This document shows, piece after piece, positions 45,342-55,795 of a stretch of 64,000 nt of DNA; the first letter of the stretch is position 1; every line of letters starts with the position of its first letter. Below the pieces are notes generated by a model. It searched no databases and was not told where the DNA came from. It saw nothing but the letters and a program-made list of their open reading frames with translations. The stretch is taken from assembly GCF_004360225.1 (NCBI RefSeq), contig NZ_SNUA01000003.1, forward strand, positions 355,934-419,933. Reading direction: 5' to 3'. The DNA is from Alcanivorax sp. 24. GTDB lineage: Bacteria; Pseudomonadota; Gammaproteobacteria; Pseudomonadales; Alcanivoracaceae. Both the position numbers and the translations under genes were made by a program.

Positions 45342-45436
45342 ACGCTGACACGCAACACGCCAGCATGCGGACATGCTGCACGCTTACACACGGAGTACGT
45401 TTGTCTTTTGCGTGCAAGCGTGTTGCGTGCAAGCGC
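45342..45436. repeat. 'cacgc' palindromic repeat H5 inside the liu operon
   Basis: GACACGCAACACGCCAGCAT (45347 on) is mirrored by GCGTGCAAGCGTGTTGCGTG (ending about 45430). An inner pair is GCATG cgga CATGC. It fills most of the liuB-liuC gap. Confidence 0.8.
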
Positions 45437-45457
45437 CATAAAACTTTGGAGCCTTCC

Positions 45458-46237
45458 ATGAGCGTTCAACTCAACATCAACGGCCCGGTCGCCCGCATCA
45501 CCCTGAACCGGCCGGAAAAAAGCAACGCTTTCGACAATACCGTCATCGAGGCCTTGATCGACGCTTTCGCCCAGGCTTCCGCCGATGATCAGACCCGTGT
45601 CATCGTGCTCGATGCCGCTGGCAAACATTTCTCCGCCGGCGCCGATCTCAATTGGATGCGGGCCATGGGCCAACTGGACCATGAAGAAAATCAGCGCGAT
45701 GCGCTGAGGCTGGCGGCGCTGATGGCACGCATCGATCAGGCCGGCAAGCCGGTCATCGCCCGGGTCCAGGGCGCGGCCTTCGGGGGGGCACTGGGATTGA
45801 TTTGCGCCGCCGACATGGCGGTGGCGGCGGACAACGCCCGCTTCTGCCTGAGCGAGGTCAAGCTCGGTATTCTGCCCGCGGTGATCGCTCCCTACGTGGT
45901 TCGTGCGCTGGCCCCCCGCCAGGCACGCCGCTATTTCATGACCGCCGAAGTGATCGCCGCGCCACGCGCCGGGGAACTGGGCATCGTTCATGAAGTGGTG
46001 GCCGAGGATCAATTGGACGCCACCGTGGCAGGCCTGGTTGACGCCTTGTTGAAAGGCGCCCCGGAAGCCCAGTTGGAAGCCCGCGATCTGGTACGGCGCA
46101 GTGACGAGCAGCCGCTGGACCAGAACCTGATCGGCTACACCGCCGAATTGATCGCCCGGTTGCGCACCGGTGACGAAGGCCAGGAAGGGCTCGCCGCCTT
46201 CCTGGAAAAACGGGCGCCCTCCTGGAGCGCCTCCTGA
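45458..46237 (+). CDS. liuC: Methylglutaconyl-CoA hydratase
   Basis: A 259-residue crotonase. The oxyanion segments are HFSAGADLNWM and GAAFGGALGLICAADMAVA, and the acid/base region is FCLSEVKLGILPAVIAPYVV, typical of the methylglutaconyl-CoA hydratase subgroup. It hydrates 3-methylglutaconyl-CoA to HMG-CoA. GGAG lies 6 nt before the ATG. Position between liuB and liuD supports the assignment. Confidence 0.92.
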   Translation: MSVQLNINGPVARITLNRPEKSNAFDNTVIEALIDAFAQASADDQTRVIVLDAAGKHFSAGADLNWMRAMGQLDHEENQRDALRLAALMARIDQAGKPVIARVQGAAFGGALGLICAADMAVAADNARFCLSEVKLGILPAVIAPYVVRALAPRQARRYFMTAEVIAAPRAGELGIVHEVVAEDQLDATVAGLVDALLKGAPEAQLEARDLVRRSDEQPLDQNLIGYTAELIARLRTGDEGQEGLAAFLEKRAPSWSAS

Positions 46238-46318
46238 TTCGTTGGTGACCACGCAATCCCGAGAGTCATCGAACCCCGGGAGTGTCATACAGAGATCGAT
46301 AAAAGGGCTGATATAAGA

Positions 46319-48291
46319 ATGACCAACATCACCACACTGCTGATCGCCAACCGCGGAGAGATCGCCCGTCGCATCATCCGCACCTGCCGCGAACAAGGTA
46401 TTCGTACCGTGGCGGTTTACTCCGAGGCCGACGCCGGTCTGCCCCATGTCCGCGAAGCGGATCAGTCCGTTTGTCTCGGGCCGGCGCCGGCCCGGGACAG
46501 TTATCTGGATGTCGGCAAGGTGATCGACGCCGCCCGCGCCACCGGCGCCCAGGCGGTGCACCCCGGTTATGGCTTCTTGTCGGAGAACACCGCGTTCGCC
46601 GCCGCCTGCGACGAGTCCGGCCTGATCTTCATCGGCCCCGGCGCCAACGCCATCCGGGTAATGGGCGACAAGGCCGCGGCCCGACAGTTAATGAGCGAAA
46701 ACAAGGTGCCGGTGCTGCCCGGATTCGATCAGGAAGGCGCCGACGATGCCACCCTGGCGAGCGAAGCGGAACAGGTTGGTTTTCCATTGCTGATCAAGGC
46801 GGTGGCCGGCGGCGGCGGCAAAGGCATGCGCGTGGTGGAAAGCGCGGACCGCTTCGATGAGGCGCTGGCCTCCGCTCGCCGCGAGGCTCAGGGGGCGTTT
46901 GGTGACGACCGGGTGCTGTTGGAACGGTACCTGCCCACCGCCCGCCATGTGGAAGTGCAGGTGTTCGCCGACCAACACGGCAACGCCGTCCATTTGTTCG
47001 AGCGGGACTGTTCGGTGCAGCGCCGCCACCAGAAAATCATCGAGGAAGCCCCCGCCCCGGGGCTGGACGAAGCACTGCGCGAACGGCTCGGCGAAGCGGC
47101 GGTGCAGGCCGCTCGCGCCATCGACTATGTCGGCGCCGGCACCGTGGAATTCCTGCTGGCGCCCAACGGCGAATTCTTCTTCATGGAGATGAACACCCGC
47201 CTGCAGGTGGAGCACCCGGTCACCGAGATGATCACCGGCGAGGACCTGGTGGCCTGGCAGATCACCGTGGCCGAGGGACGCGCGCTGCCAAAACGCCAGG
47301 AACAGATCCAGCGGCACGGCGCCGCCATGGAAGTGCGCCTCTACGCGGAAAACCCTTATCAGCATTTTCTGCCGTCTTCCGGCACGCTGCAACCGCTGGT
47401 GTGGCCGGAAGGCGTGCGGGTGGACGCCGGCTTCGAGGCCGGGGATACCGTCAGCGATCACTACGATCCGATGATCGCCAAGCTGATCTGCCATGGCACC
47501 GACCGCGAACAGGCCCGCCGCCGGCTGGTGCTCGGCCTGGAAAATCTCATGCTCGGCGGCATTCACCACAACAGCGCCTTTCTGCACCGGGTACTGAGCA
47601 GCGAACCGTTCAGCCAGGCCGAGCTGGACACCCGCTTGCTGGAGAAACATCCGCATCTGCTGGAACCGGTAAGCATACCGGCACAGGCTCTGGCGGTGGC
47701 CGCCGCGGCGCTGGTGGTGCAACGGCCGGCGGCCGGCGGCGATCCCTGGCGGACCCTGAACGGCTGGCGGCCATTGGGCCAGCGCCAGACCCTGGTGCCG
47801 CTCAAAGTGCGGGACGAGCACCTGATCGTGATCCTGGAGGACGGCGAGGCCAGAGTGAATGGCGCCCCCCTGTCCTTCCGGTTTCACAGTGATGGCGGAC
47901 GCTTCCATCTTGGTATTGATGGCGGCACACTCGACGATGCGATGACCGGCGGCGACATAACCCTCTCCGGCCGTTTCGTCGACGAGGCGCAACGGTTGTG
48001 GCTGTTCATAGCCGGTCAGGATTACGCCATTGACCTGCACCCGGCGCGCGAGAGCGAGCATGATACCGGACACGGCGATTTCACCGCGCCCATGAGCGGT
48101 ACCATCGTCGCTCTGCACGTCAATCCCGGTGATCGCGTAGCCGCTGGCGACGCCGTGATTACATTGGAAGCAATGAAAATGGAACACACCCTGCGCGCCG
48201 GTGAAGCGGGCGTGGTTCAGGCCTTCACCGTGAGCGCCGGAGACAGCGTTGGCGAAGGCACGCTGCTGGTGGAGTTTGAAGTGGAGCAACA

Positions 48292-48295
<4 letters not shown>
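46319..48295 (+). CDS. liuD: Methylcrotonoyl-CoA carboxylase, biotin (alpha) subunit
   Basis: A 658-residue subunit. The biotin-carboxylase domain (1-450) has ANRGEIARRIIRTCRE, the ATP loop GGGGKGMR and FMEMNTRLQVEHPVTE. The biotinyl domain at the end carries EAMKMEH, whose Lys is biotinylated. It charges biotin with CO2 for LiuB. The ribosome site is weak. The stop overlaps the next start by 4 bp (ATGA). Confidence 0.96.
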
Positions 48296-50259
<1,964 letters not shown>

Positions 50260-50284
50260 ACCGCCGCCAGCCTCCACACCGTCC

Positions 50285-51472
50285 GTGCGCTTGTTTCCAT
50301 ATGGGACATGCGGACGGCGGGGGCTGGTCTGTCTGTTGTTATTCCTTCTCTCCCTTCCCGCCCACGCGGCTCTGATCACTCTGACCATCGAAGAACACAG
50401 CCCGCTGGTTGGAGCGGACCGGAAGGACTTGATGTTGGTCCACTACCGGGGTGGCGCGTTTCATGAAGTGCGGCATCAGTGGCTACCCTGGACCCTGGGC
50501 CATCAGCCCTATTTCCAGGAAGATGTCGACGCCCGCCGGGATGCTCCGGTAGACCGGGTCGCCGCTGGAGACCGCTTGCTGCTGCGCTCCGAGGACGCCG
50601 GGGAGACACATCCCATGCCCTTGCCGGCGGAGGTGCTTGCCACGCTGCCCGTTCCCGACGGCGTTTTCTATGTTCCGCAAGCCCGGCCCCGCGCCACTTT
50701 CGCCCCGGCGGCCACGCTCGAACGCACGCCCCTGGCAATCAGCGGTGATCGCTTCCGGCTCGCCTTTATTGACGACAATCTGTTTCGTTGGGGTGATTTC
50801 ACTTATCGGGGCTGGGACGGCGAAGGCACTTTGCTGGATGGCCTGAAGCTGAGACTCAGCGCCGGCCTGTTGTTACGTAACGCGCGGGTCACTCTGGACA
50901 ACGATAATCTGGACCCGGTGATCCGGCAGGTCATCACCGGTCCGCTGGCGACACTGGTGTACGCCACCACCCGGGTACGGGTGGCCGGATTACGCGTGCT
51001 CACCGTGCATAATTATTTCATCGTTGGCGCCGACAGCGTGATGGTGCACAGCCGCTTTACCCTGCCGGCGATGGCCGCCGCCGTGTTGCGCGAACCCAGC
51101 GCCCGCATCACCGTGGACGGCTATCGGTTGCAAGGGGCGCGCCTGCGTACCAGTTGGACCGGCGCGCGGGAAGCGGTGGTGGACGGCAAGCTCAGTGACA
51201 CGGAGCAGATCATGCGTGGCAGCATAGTGCCACGGGACAACACGCTCAGGTTCGATACCGGCAAAGGGTTCGCGCTACGTGCCCGCCTGCGTTTCATGGA
51301 AGGTTTCGACACACCGGTGCGTTTTATTTACCAGGATGACCCGCAACGGCCCGATCCGCCGGAACGGTTTCCCGGTCAGGAGCCGGAAGTGGGCTTTTTA
51401 CTGCAGGATCTGCCCTTCGGGCAGGAATATTACGTCATCGCTGAACTGTGGTTCTCTTCCTCCTCGCCGTGA
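50285..51472 (+). CDS. Secreted protein of unknown function, probable GTG start
   Basis: A 395-residue protein with a clear signal peptide (GLVCLLLFLLSLPAHA, cleavage before ALITLTIEEH). The mature part is rich in beta-type segments (e.g. FRLAFIDDNLFRWGDFTYRG, VMVHSRFTLPAMAAAVL). It contains no cysteine cluster or catalytic motif that I recognise. The GTG at 50285 is the first start that gives a sensible signal peptide, but no ribosome site precedes it. It follows aacS by 25 bp and may be read through from the liu operon. Confidence 0.55.
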   Translation: MRLFPYGTCGRRGLVCLLLFLLSLPAHAALITLTIEEHSPLVGADRKDLMLVHYRGGAFHEVRHQWLPWTLGHQPYFQEDVDARRDAPVDRVAAGDRLLLRSEDAGETHPMPLPAEVLATLPVPDGVFYVPQARPRATFAPAATLERTPLAISGDRFRLAFIDDNLFRWGDFTYRGWDGEGTLLDGLKLRLSAGLLLRNARVTLDNDNLDPVIRQVITGPLATLVYATTRVRVAGLRVLTVHNYFIVGADSVMVHSRFTLPAMAAAVLREPSARITVDGYRLQGARLRTSWTGAREAVVDGKLSDTEQIMRGSIVPRDNTLRFDTGKGFALRARLRFMEGFDTPVRFIYQDDPQRPDPPERFPGQEPEVGFLLQDLPFGQEYYVIAELWFSSSSP

Positions 51473-51481
51473 TACCGGGCC

Positions 51482-51537
51482 ATTCGCTGCCAAGCGGAGC
51501 GCCGCCCGGGCCTCTTCCCACAGCGGGCTTCGTGGCC
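51482..51537. repeat. Degenerate REP element
   Basis: ATTCGCTGCCAAGCGG (51482 on) and CTTCCCACAGCGGGCTTCGTGG match the REP pieces seen elsewhere, but the hairpin between them no longer pairs well. Confidence 0.5.
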
Positions 51538-51556
51538 GGGGGTGATTCGAAGTAAA

Positions 51557-51640
51557 CGGTTTCAGAGCTCGTGGAGGGCCGGCGGTCAGGGTTCCAGGAC
51601 CGTGCTTCTCCCGTGTCCTGGAACCCTGACCGCCGGCTCT
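51557..51640 (+). repeat. Palindromic element G1 ('gtttcagagctcg' family)
   Basis: The flank GGTTTCAGAGCTCGTGGAGG (51558 on) leads into a perfect 23-bp stem, 51578-51600 with 51615-51637, around a 14-nt loop. Element G2 (61317-61443) has the same flank and a related stem. It lies just beyond the end of the facing thioesterase gene. Confidence 0.8.
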
Positions 51641-51677
51641 CCTCCCCTGGCAAAAGGCGCTCCCTCAACCCTGCCTG

Positions 51678-52109
51678 TTACGCCAGCTTTTCCAGCGCTT
51701 TACGCAACGGTTCCGGAATCGGCACCGGGCGGCCGCTTTCACGATTGACGAACACATGCACCACGTGGCCCAGGGCCTTGGCCGCGCCCTCGGCGCCGAA
51801 CACCGCCAAACCATAACGCACCGAGCTGTTACCCAGTTTGTCCACGCGCATGCCCACCGCCAGGGAGTCCGGATAAGCCGCCGCCTCGAAATACTCACAG
51901 CCGGAGCTGACCACATAGGCGATCACATCACCCTGATGAATATCCAGACCACCCCGTTCAATCAGATAACGGTTAATGGTGGAATCAAAGTAGCTGTAGT
52001 AGGTGACGTTATTGACGTGGCCGTACAGATCGTTGTCGGACCAACGGGTATCCAGGGGGCAAAGGTAACCAAAAGCGTCCCGCGGCGGACGTGTGTTCGC
52101 GTCAGTCAT
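51678..52109 (-). CDS. YbgC/FadM-like acyl-CoA thioesterase
   Basis: A 143-residue 4HBT hotdog protein. TRWSDNDLYGHVNNVTYYSY holds the catalytic Asp and the conserved HVNN, and RVDKLGNSSVRYGLAVF is the usual central strand pair. AGGAG lies 5 nt before ATG 52109, so the frame from 52208 is not used. It hydrolyses short- or medium-chain acyl-CoA in the cytoplasm. Stands alone between repeats. Confidence 0.87.
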   Translation of the reverse strand: MTDANTRPPRDAFGYLCPLDTRWSDNDLYGHVNNVTYYSYFDSTINRYLIERGGLDIHQGDVIAYVVSSGCEYFEAAAYPDSLAVGMRVDKLGNSSVRYGLAVFGAEGAAKALGHVVHVFVNRESGRPVPIPEPLRKALEKLA

Positions 52110-52164
52110 GGTTTCTCCTGTGTGGATTTGCGGCGCGACAGCCGCGAGCGGCAATGATAGCCTA

Positions 52165-52198
52165 AGAGCCCATTCAAGATCTTTACGCCACCGCATTG
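52165..52198 (+). repeat. Solo end related to the 141-bp MITE
   Basis: AGAGCCCATTCAAGATCTTT followed by ACGCCACCGCATTG matches the left end of the element at 11377 with a few differences. No complementary right end is found nearby. It lies in the 114-bp divergent gap in front of the lipoprotein gene, so it may supply promoter sequence. Confidence 0.65.
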
Positions 52199-52223
52199 TC
52201 GCTATCATCGCACAGGGAACGCC

Positions 52224-52745
52224 ATGGAAAGCGCTGCTTCCGTTATTGTTCGTGCAGGCCTGCGTATCGTCTGGCCGCTGTCACTGGCCACGCTGCTCAG
52301 CGCCTGTGTTACCGTTGCCCCCCATACTCCGAAATTGAACCCTGCCCCCGCCAAGACCTGGTTCTACCTATTGGATATCGAACCAGCGCTGCCGGCCAGC
52401 GAGGTGCAAGTGGAAGCGTTGTACGTGCCCACCAAACCGGACTGTCCGTTGCGTCAGGTGGGCACCGACGTGCCGTTGGAACCGCAGGGATTGAACTATC
52501 GCATGACGGTTTACCTGGACCGCTTCGACGACCCGCTCTGCGGCTGGCGTTTCAATCAGTTATGGCTGGGCCTGAACCGGGAAAGCGGCTACGCCACCCG
52601 CTTCAGCGTGGTACCCGGCGGCGGCGACCAGACCCGCTGGTGCCGCCTCAATCCGGAACATGGCGTGTGCATGCTCCGGGAACAGGACGTTCTCGACTAC
52701 AAGGTGTCCGGCACCGTGCACCGCGTCAGGCTGATGCAGCAATAG
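52224..52745 (+). CDS. Small lipoprotein of unknown function
   Basis: A 173-residue predicted lipoprotein: hydrophobic signal IVWPLSLATLLSAC with the lipobox LSAC (Cys28), then a mature domain rich in short strands (TWFYLLDIEP, VQVEALYVPTKPDC, NYRMTVYLDRF) and four further cysteines that could form disulfides. No family recognised. Its end overlaps the facing GMC gene by 20 bp. Confidence 0.65.
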   Translation: MESAASVIVRAGLRIVWPLSLATLLSACVTVAPHTPKLNPAPAKTWFYLLDIEPALPASEVQVEALYVPTKPDCPLRQVGTDVPLEPQGLNYRMTVYLDRFDDPLCGWRFNQLWLGLNRESGYATRFSVVPGGGDQTRWCRLNPEHGVCMLREQDVLDYKVSGTVHRVRLMQQ

Positions 52746-54273
52746 CCTCGGCGATGCGGGTCGCCAGAGCGTAAACCGTGATCTGCGGATTGACGATAAT
52801 CGAGGTCGGCAACAGGCTGGCATCGGCGATATAGAGCCCGGCCACGTCATGGGTTTCTCCGCTTTCCGCCGCCACGCTGTTGGCGGGATCCGCGCCCATG
52901 CGGCAACTGCCCTGGGGGTGATAGCTGACCATGCGCAGGTGATGCGGCTGATTCTCCAGGCGTTCCACCATCGGATCGATATCCGCTTCCTGGCGTATCA
53001 CCAGCGGCTCACTGGTGGGCACATACACCTGCTCCGCCCCAGCGGCCAGATGCAGCCGCGCCGCCGCTTTCAGGGCGTTTTTCATGGACGGGAAATCGAT
53101 ATCGTCCAGTTGGTAATCGATGACCTTATTGTCCCCGTCCCAGTGCACCCGGCCCACATTGTGATCGTGAATCAGGGTCACCAGCCCGGCCAGATAACGG
53201 GCCTCTCCCATGAAATCCATGAACGGCGCGCCGGTGCCCGGTTCCGCCGTCATCGACAGTTCCACGATCCCGGCACCACCGTCCTCAAGCACGAAACCGC
53301 CGTCCTCCGGGGCCATGAATTGGTCCACGTAGACCCCGAGCATGGCACCGCGCCAGGCGTGCACCGGTTGCGGATAACGGGCGCTGACGTACAGCGACGG
53401 ATGGCAGGCGAAGTGACGCCCGACCTGATCGGAGCCATTGGCCAATTCGCTGCGCAGCAACAATAGCGGCGTTTGTACCGCCCCGGCGGCCAGCACCACC
53501 CGTGGCGCCGTCACCGTCATCGACGCCACCGGTTCGCCGCCGGTTCCGGTGACCTCGGCGCGAACGCCGGTGGCGCGGCCATTATCGGTGAGAATTTCAA
53601 TGACCCGGGTGTCGGCGAAAATGCGCGCGCCGTGGGCCACCGCCCAGGGCAGATAACTGACTAGCATGGATTGCTTGCGCTCGGTCTTGCAGCCGGACAA
53701 GCAGTGTCCGGTAAGCGCGCAATCGCGGATATTGCGTTGAAACGGCTTTACCGACCACCCCAGCTTGTCGGCGCCGGCCCGGATCAGACGGGCATGGGCG
53801 GCAATCTCATGTTCACCGTTTTCATGCACGCCCAGGTGTTTTTCCACCCGTTCGAAATAGGGCCTCATGCCGTCGCTGGTGAGTCCGCTGAGACCGAAAT
53901 TCCGCTGCCAGTCCCGCAGAATGAAGTCCGGAGTACGAAAACAGACGCCCGCATTGACCACGGTGGAACCACCGACACAGGCCCCCTGCAGAATCAGCAG
54001 ATCGCCGCTGCGATTGGTCTGGCCACCGTGGTCCTGATACAGCTGCTCCAAGGCGTCCGGGAAGCGTTCACTGAAATCCCGCGACGGCACATAGGGCCCC
54101 GCCTCCAGCACCAGCACCCGCTTGCCGCGCCGAGCCAATTCATAGGCCGCCACGGCGCCGCCGGCACCCGAGCCGACCACCACCACATCCGCCTGCAAAT
54201 TCAAGCGCGATTGGTGGATGTCTTTCGCCTCGGTCACCGCCAGGCCGGAGTCACGCCAAAGTGTTGTCGTCAT
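52726..54273 (-). CDS. GMC-family oxidoreductase, membrane-partnered
   Basis: A 515-residue FAD enzyme. The N-terminal FAD loop is VVVVGSGAGGAVAAYELARR, then QGACVGGSTVVNAGVCFRTP, and the C-terminal GMC motifs are YHPQGSCRMG and ADASLLPTSIIVNPQITVYA. ATG 54273 overlaps the stop of the upstream gene (ATGA), so the two are coupled. The partner resembles the small subunit of gluconate-type dehydrogenases, so electrons probably pass to the respiratory chain. The substrate may be a long-chain alcohol or sugar derivative. Confidence 0.85.
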   Translation of the reverse strand: MTTTLWRDSGLAVTEAKDIHQSRLNLQADVVVVGSGAGGAVAAYELARRGKRVLVLEAGPYVPSRDFSERFPDALEQLYQDHGGQTNRSGDLLILQGACVGGSTVVNAGVCFRTPDFILRDWQRNFGLSGLTSDGMRPYFERVEKHLGVHENGEHEIAAHARLIRAGADKLGWSVKPFQRNIRDCALTGHCLSGCKTERKQSMLVSYLPWAVAHGARIFADTRVIEILTDNGRATGVRAEVTGTGGEPVASMTVTAPRVVLAAGAVQTPLLLLRSELANGSDQVGRHFACHPSLYVSARYPQPVHAWRGAMLGVYVDQFMAPEDGGFVLEDGGAGIVELSMTAEPGTGAPFMDFMGEARYLAGLVTLIHDHNVGRVHWDGDNKVIDYQLDDIDFPSMKNALKAAARLHLAAGAEQVYVPTSEPLVIRQEADIDPMVERLENQPHHLRMVSYHPQGSCRMGADPANSVAAESGETHDVAGLYIADASLLPTSIIVNPQITVYALATRIAEAIAASA

Positions 54274-54917
54274 TCCGCTACCCCCGCCTGTACTTCCCCG
54301 TTTTCTTCCGGCATCGGCGCGTTCCCCAGATACGCCAGCCCCCAACGATCCGAAACCGGACCGTCGAATTCCAGAGCCTGCCAGGTACGTTCGTCGCGCC
54401 AATAAGCGCTGTACACCAGTTGCTTGATCACCGTGGCCAGAGTTCGTTGCAACACCAGCCCCCGCCCCCAGCGATCGAAATAGTCCCGCGCCGTTTCGTC
54501 GTCGAGATCCACGAAACGGCGGCCATGGCGGAACACCGCGGCGTTATCAAACAATCCCAACCCCCGCGACAGTTGCCGGCGCAGTGCCGGCGCCATCAGC
54601 GACAGCGTGCGCTGCACGTTGGCCACCACCGGCACGGTTTCGGTATCCGGCAGGCCCCGCCCTTCAGTAGGCAATAACACCCGCCGGCAACGGTCCAGCA
54701 ACAAAAACTCCCCGGGGCTGAGTCCACCGGCCCAATCCGGTATCCGCTGCTGGTCCAGGGGGGAACGGCGCAGCCAGAGAAATCCGCCCGCGGCGGTACC
54801 CACCATCACGGCACTGGCGGCCAGCGTCCACTTGAGAAAACGGCGGCGCGCCAAGCCTTGTTGCAGCCACTCCAGCCCCGGCGGCGCACTGTGTTGTTGT
54901 GTCATCGTCGCACTCAC
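54270..54917 (-). CDS. Tat-signal partner subunit (gluconate 2-dehydrogenase subunit 3-like)
   Basis: A 215-residue protein with a twin-arginine-like leader (ARRRFLKWTLAASAVMVG) that is followed by a hydrophobic stretch and may remain as an anchor. The mature part (LSPGEFLLLDRCRRVLLPTE, then LFDNAAVFRHGRRFVDLDDE) follows the pattern of gluconate 2-dehydrogenase subunit 3. It is coupled to the GMC gene. The initiation codon is unsure: GTG at 54917 or ATG at 54905, neither with a good ribosome site. Confidence 0.65.
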   Translation of the reverse strand: MSATMTQQHSAPPGLEWLQQGLARRRFLKWTLAASAVMVGTAAGGFLWLRRSPLDQQRIPDWAGGLSPGEFLLLDRCRRVLLPTEGRGLPDTETVPVVANVQRTLSLMAPALRRQLSRGLGLFDNAAVFRHGRRFVDLDDETARDYFDRWGRGLVLQRTLATVIKQLVYSAYWRDERTWQALEFDGPVSDRWGLAYLGNAPMPEENGEVQAGVAE

Positions 54918-54989
54918 GGAAGGGAATCAAGCCCTCAACATAGTCAGCCCGAGCGAGGGAGACAACATGTATACCAGCCAGCAGACGGA

Positions 54990-55032
54990 TTGACCCGATC
55001 GGCACATCGGAATACTGTACACAAGGACAGTA
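54990..55032 (+). promoter_or_regulatory. LexA-controlled promoter of imuA
   Basis: TTGACC (-35, 54990-54995) and TACTGT (-10, 55013-55018) are 17 bp apart. The -10 overlaps the SOS box TACTGTACACAAGGACAGTA (55013-55032), which has the CTG-N10-CAG core of gammaproteobacterial LexA sites. LexA binding would block RNA polymerase directly. AAGGA inside the box (55023-55027) is also the ribosome site of imuA. Confidence 0.9.
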
Positions 55033-55033
55033 T

Positions 55034-55795
55034 ATGGATGCTTACCTCATGAATGCGGACGCCCTGCAACAACTGCTTCGCCGCCAGGACACCTGGCAAG
55101 GCTCCAGCCGGGGAGCGGCCCGCGAAGAACGCCGGCACACCGGTTTCCCGGCCCTGGACCGCCTGCTCTGGCAAGGTGGCTGGCCCAACCAGGGGCTGGT
55201 GGAACTGCTCTGTCCACTGCCCTGTCCGTCATTACTGCATTTGCTGTTGCCCCTGTTGCGTCGCCGAGAGGACGGCGCCCGCATTATCGCCAACCCCCCG
55301 GCCCGGCCTTCCGCCACCGCCTTGAAGCGGGCCGGGTTGCCGCTGGAGCACATCCTGGTGCTACAAGCCCGGGAACGCTCCACGCTGTTGCGTGCCTGTC
55401 TGGAAGCCGCCTCCAGCGATACTCTGGACAGTCTGGTGTTGTGGGCACCGGGAGGCACCCTGCCCACCGGGACTCTGCGCCGCCTGCACATGGCCGCGCA
55501 GCAGGGCCGTTGTCTGTTTCTGCTGGTGCGCCCGCGACGGGCCTCGAAACAGCCCAGCCCGGCGCCCCTGCGTCTGCTGCTGGACGTCGATCAGCCCGGC
55601 GAACTGAGCGTCACCGTTGGCAAGCAGCCCGGTGGCCGCCACGGTCAGCAATGCCGGTTGATGGTGCTGCCCGAGCACCTGCGCCACCCCCCACCGCCCT
55701 GCGCCACCATGGCGGCCCGGACCCGCCGCCCGGAGACCACGACGACGCCCTCTCCGCTGGCACTGCCGGCGCCAACATCGGAGCTCCGTCCATGA
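55034..55795 (+). CDS. imuA: ImuA, SulA/RecA-like mutasome protein
   Basis: A 253-residue protein of the ImuA group that works with ImuB and DnaE2 in DNA-damage-induced mutagenesis. The start region HTGFPALDRLLWQGGWPNQG and the RecA-like strand LVELLCPLPCPSLLHLLLPL fit the family, whose P-loop is degenerate. The C-terminal 40 residues are Pro/Thr-rich and look disordered. The LexA box abuts the ATG. It overlaps imuB by 4 bp (ATGA). Confidence 0.87.
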   Translation: MDAYLMNADALQQLLRRQDTWQGSSRGAAREERRHTGFPALDRLLWQGGWPNQGLVELLCPLPCPSLLHLLLPLLRRREDGARIIANPPARPSATALKRAGLPLEHILVLQARERSTLLRACLEAASSDTLDSLVLWAPGGTLPTGTLRRLHMAAQQGRCLFLLVRPRRASKQPSPAPLRLLLDVDQPGELSVTVGKQPGGRHGQQCRLMVLPEHLRHPPPPCATMAARTRRPETTTTPSPLALPAPTSELRP

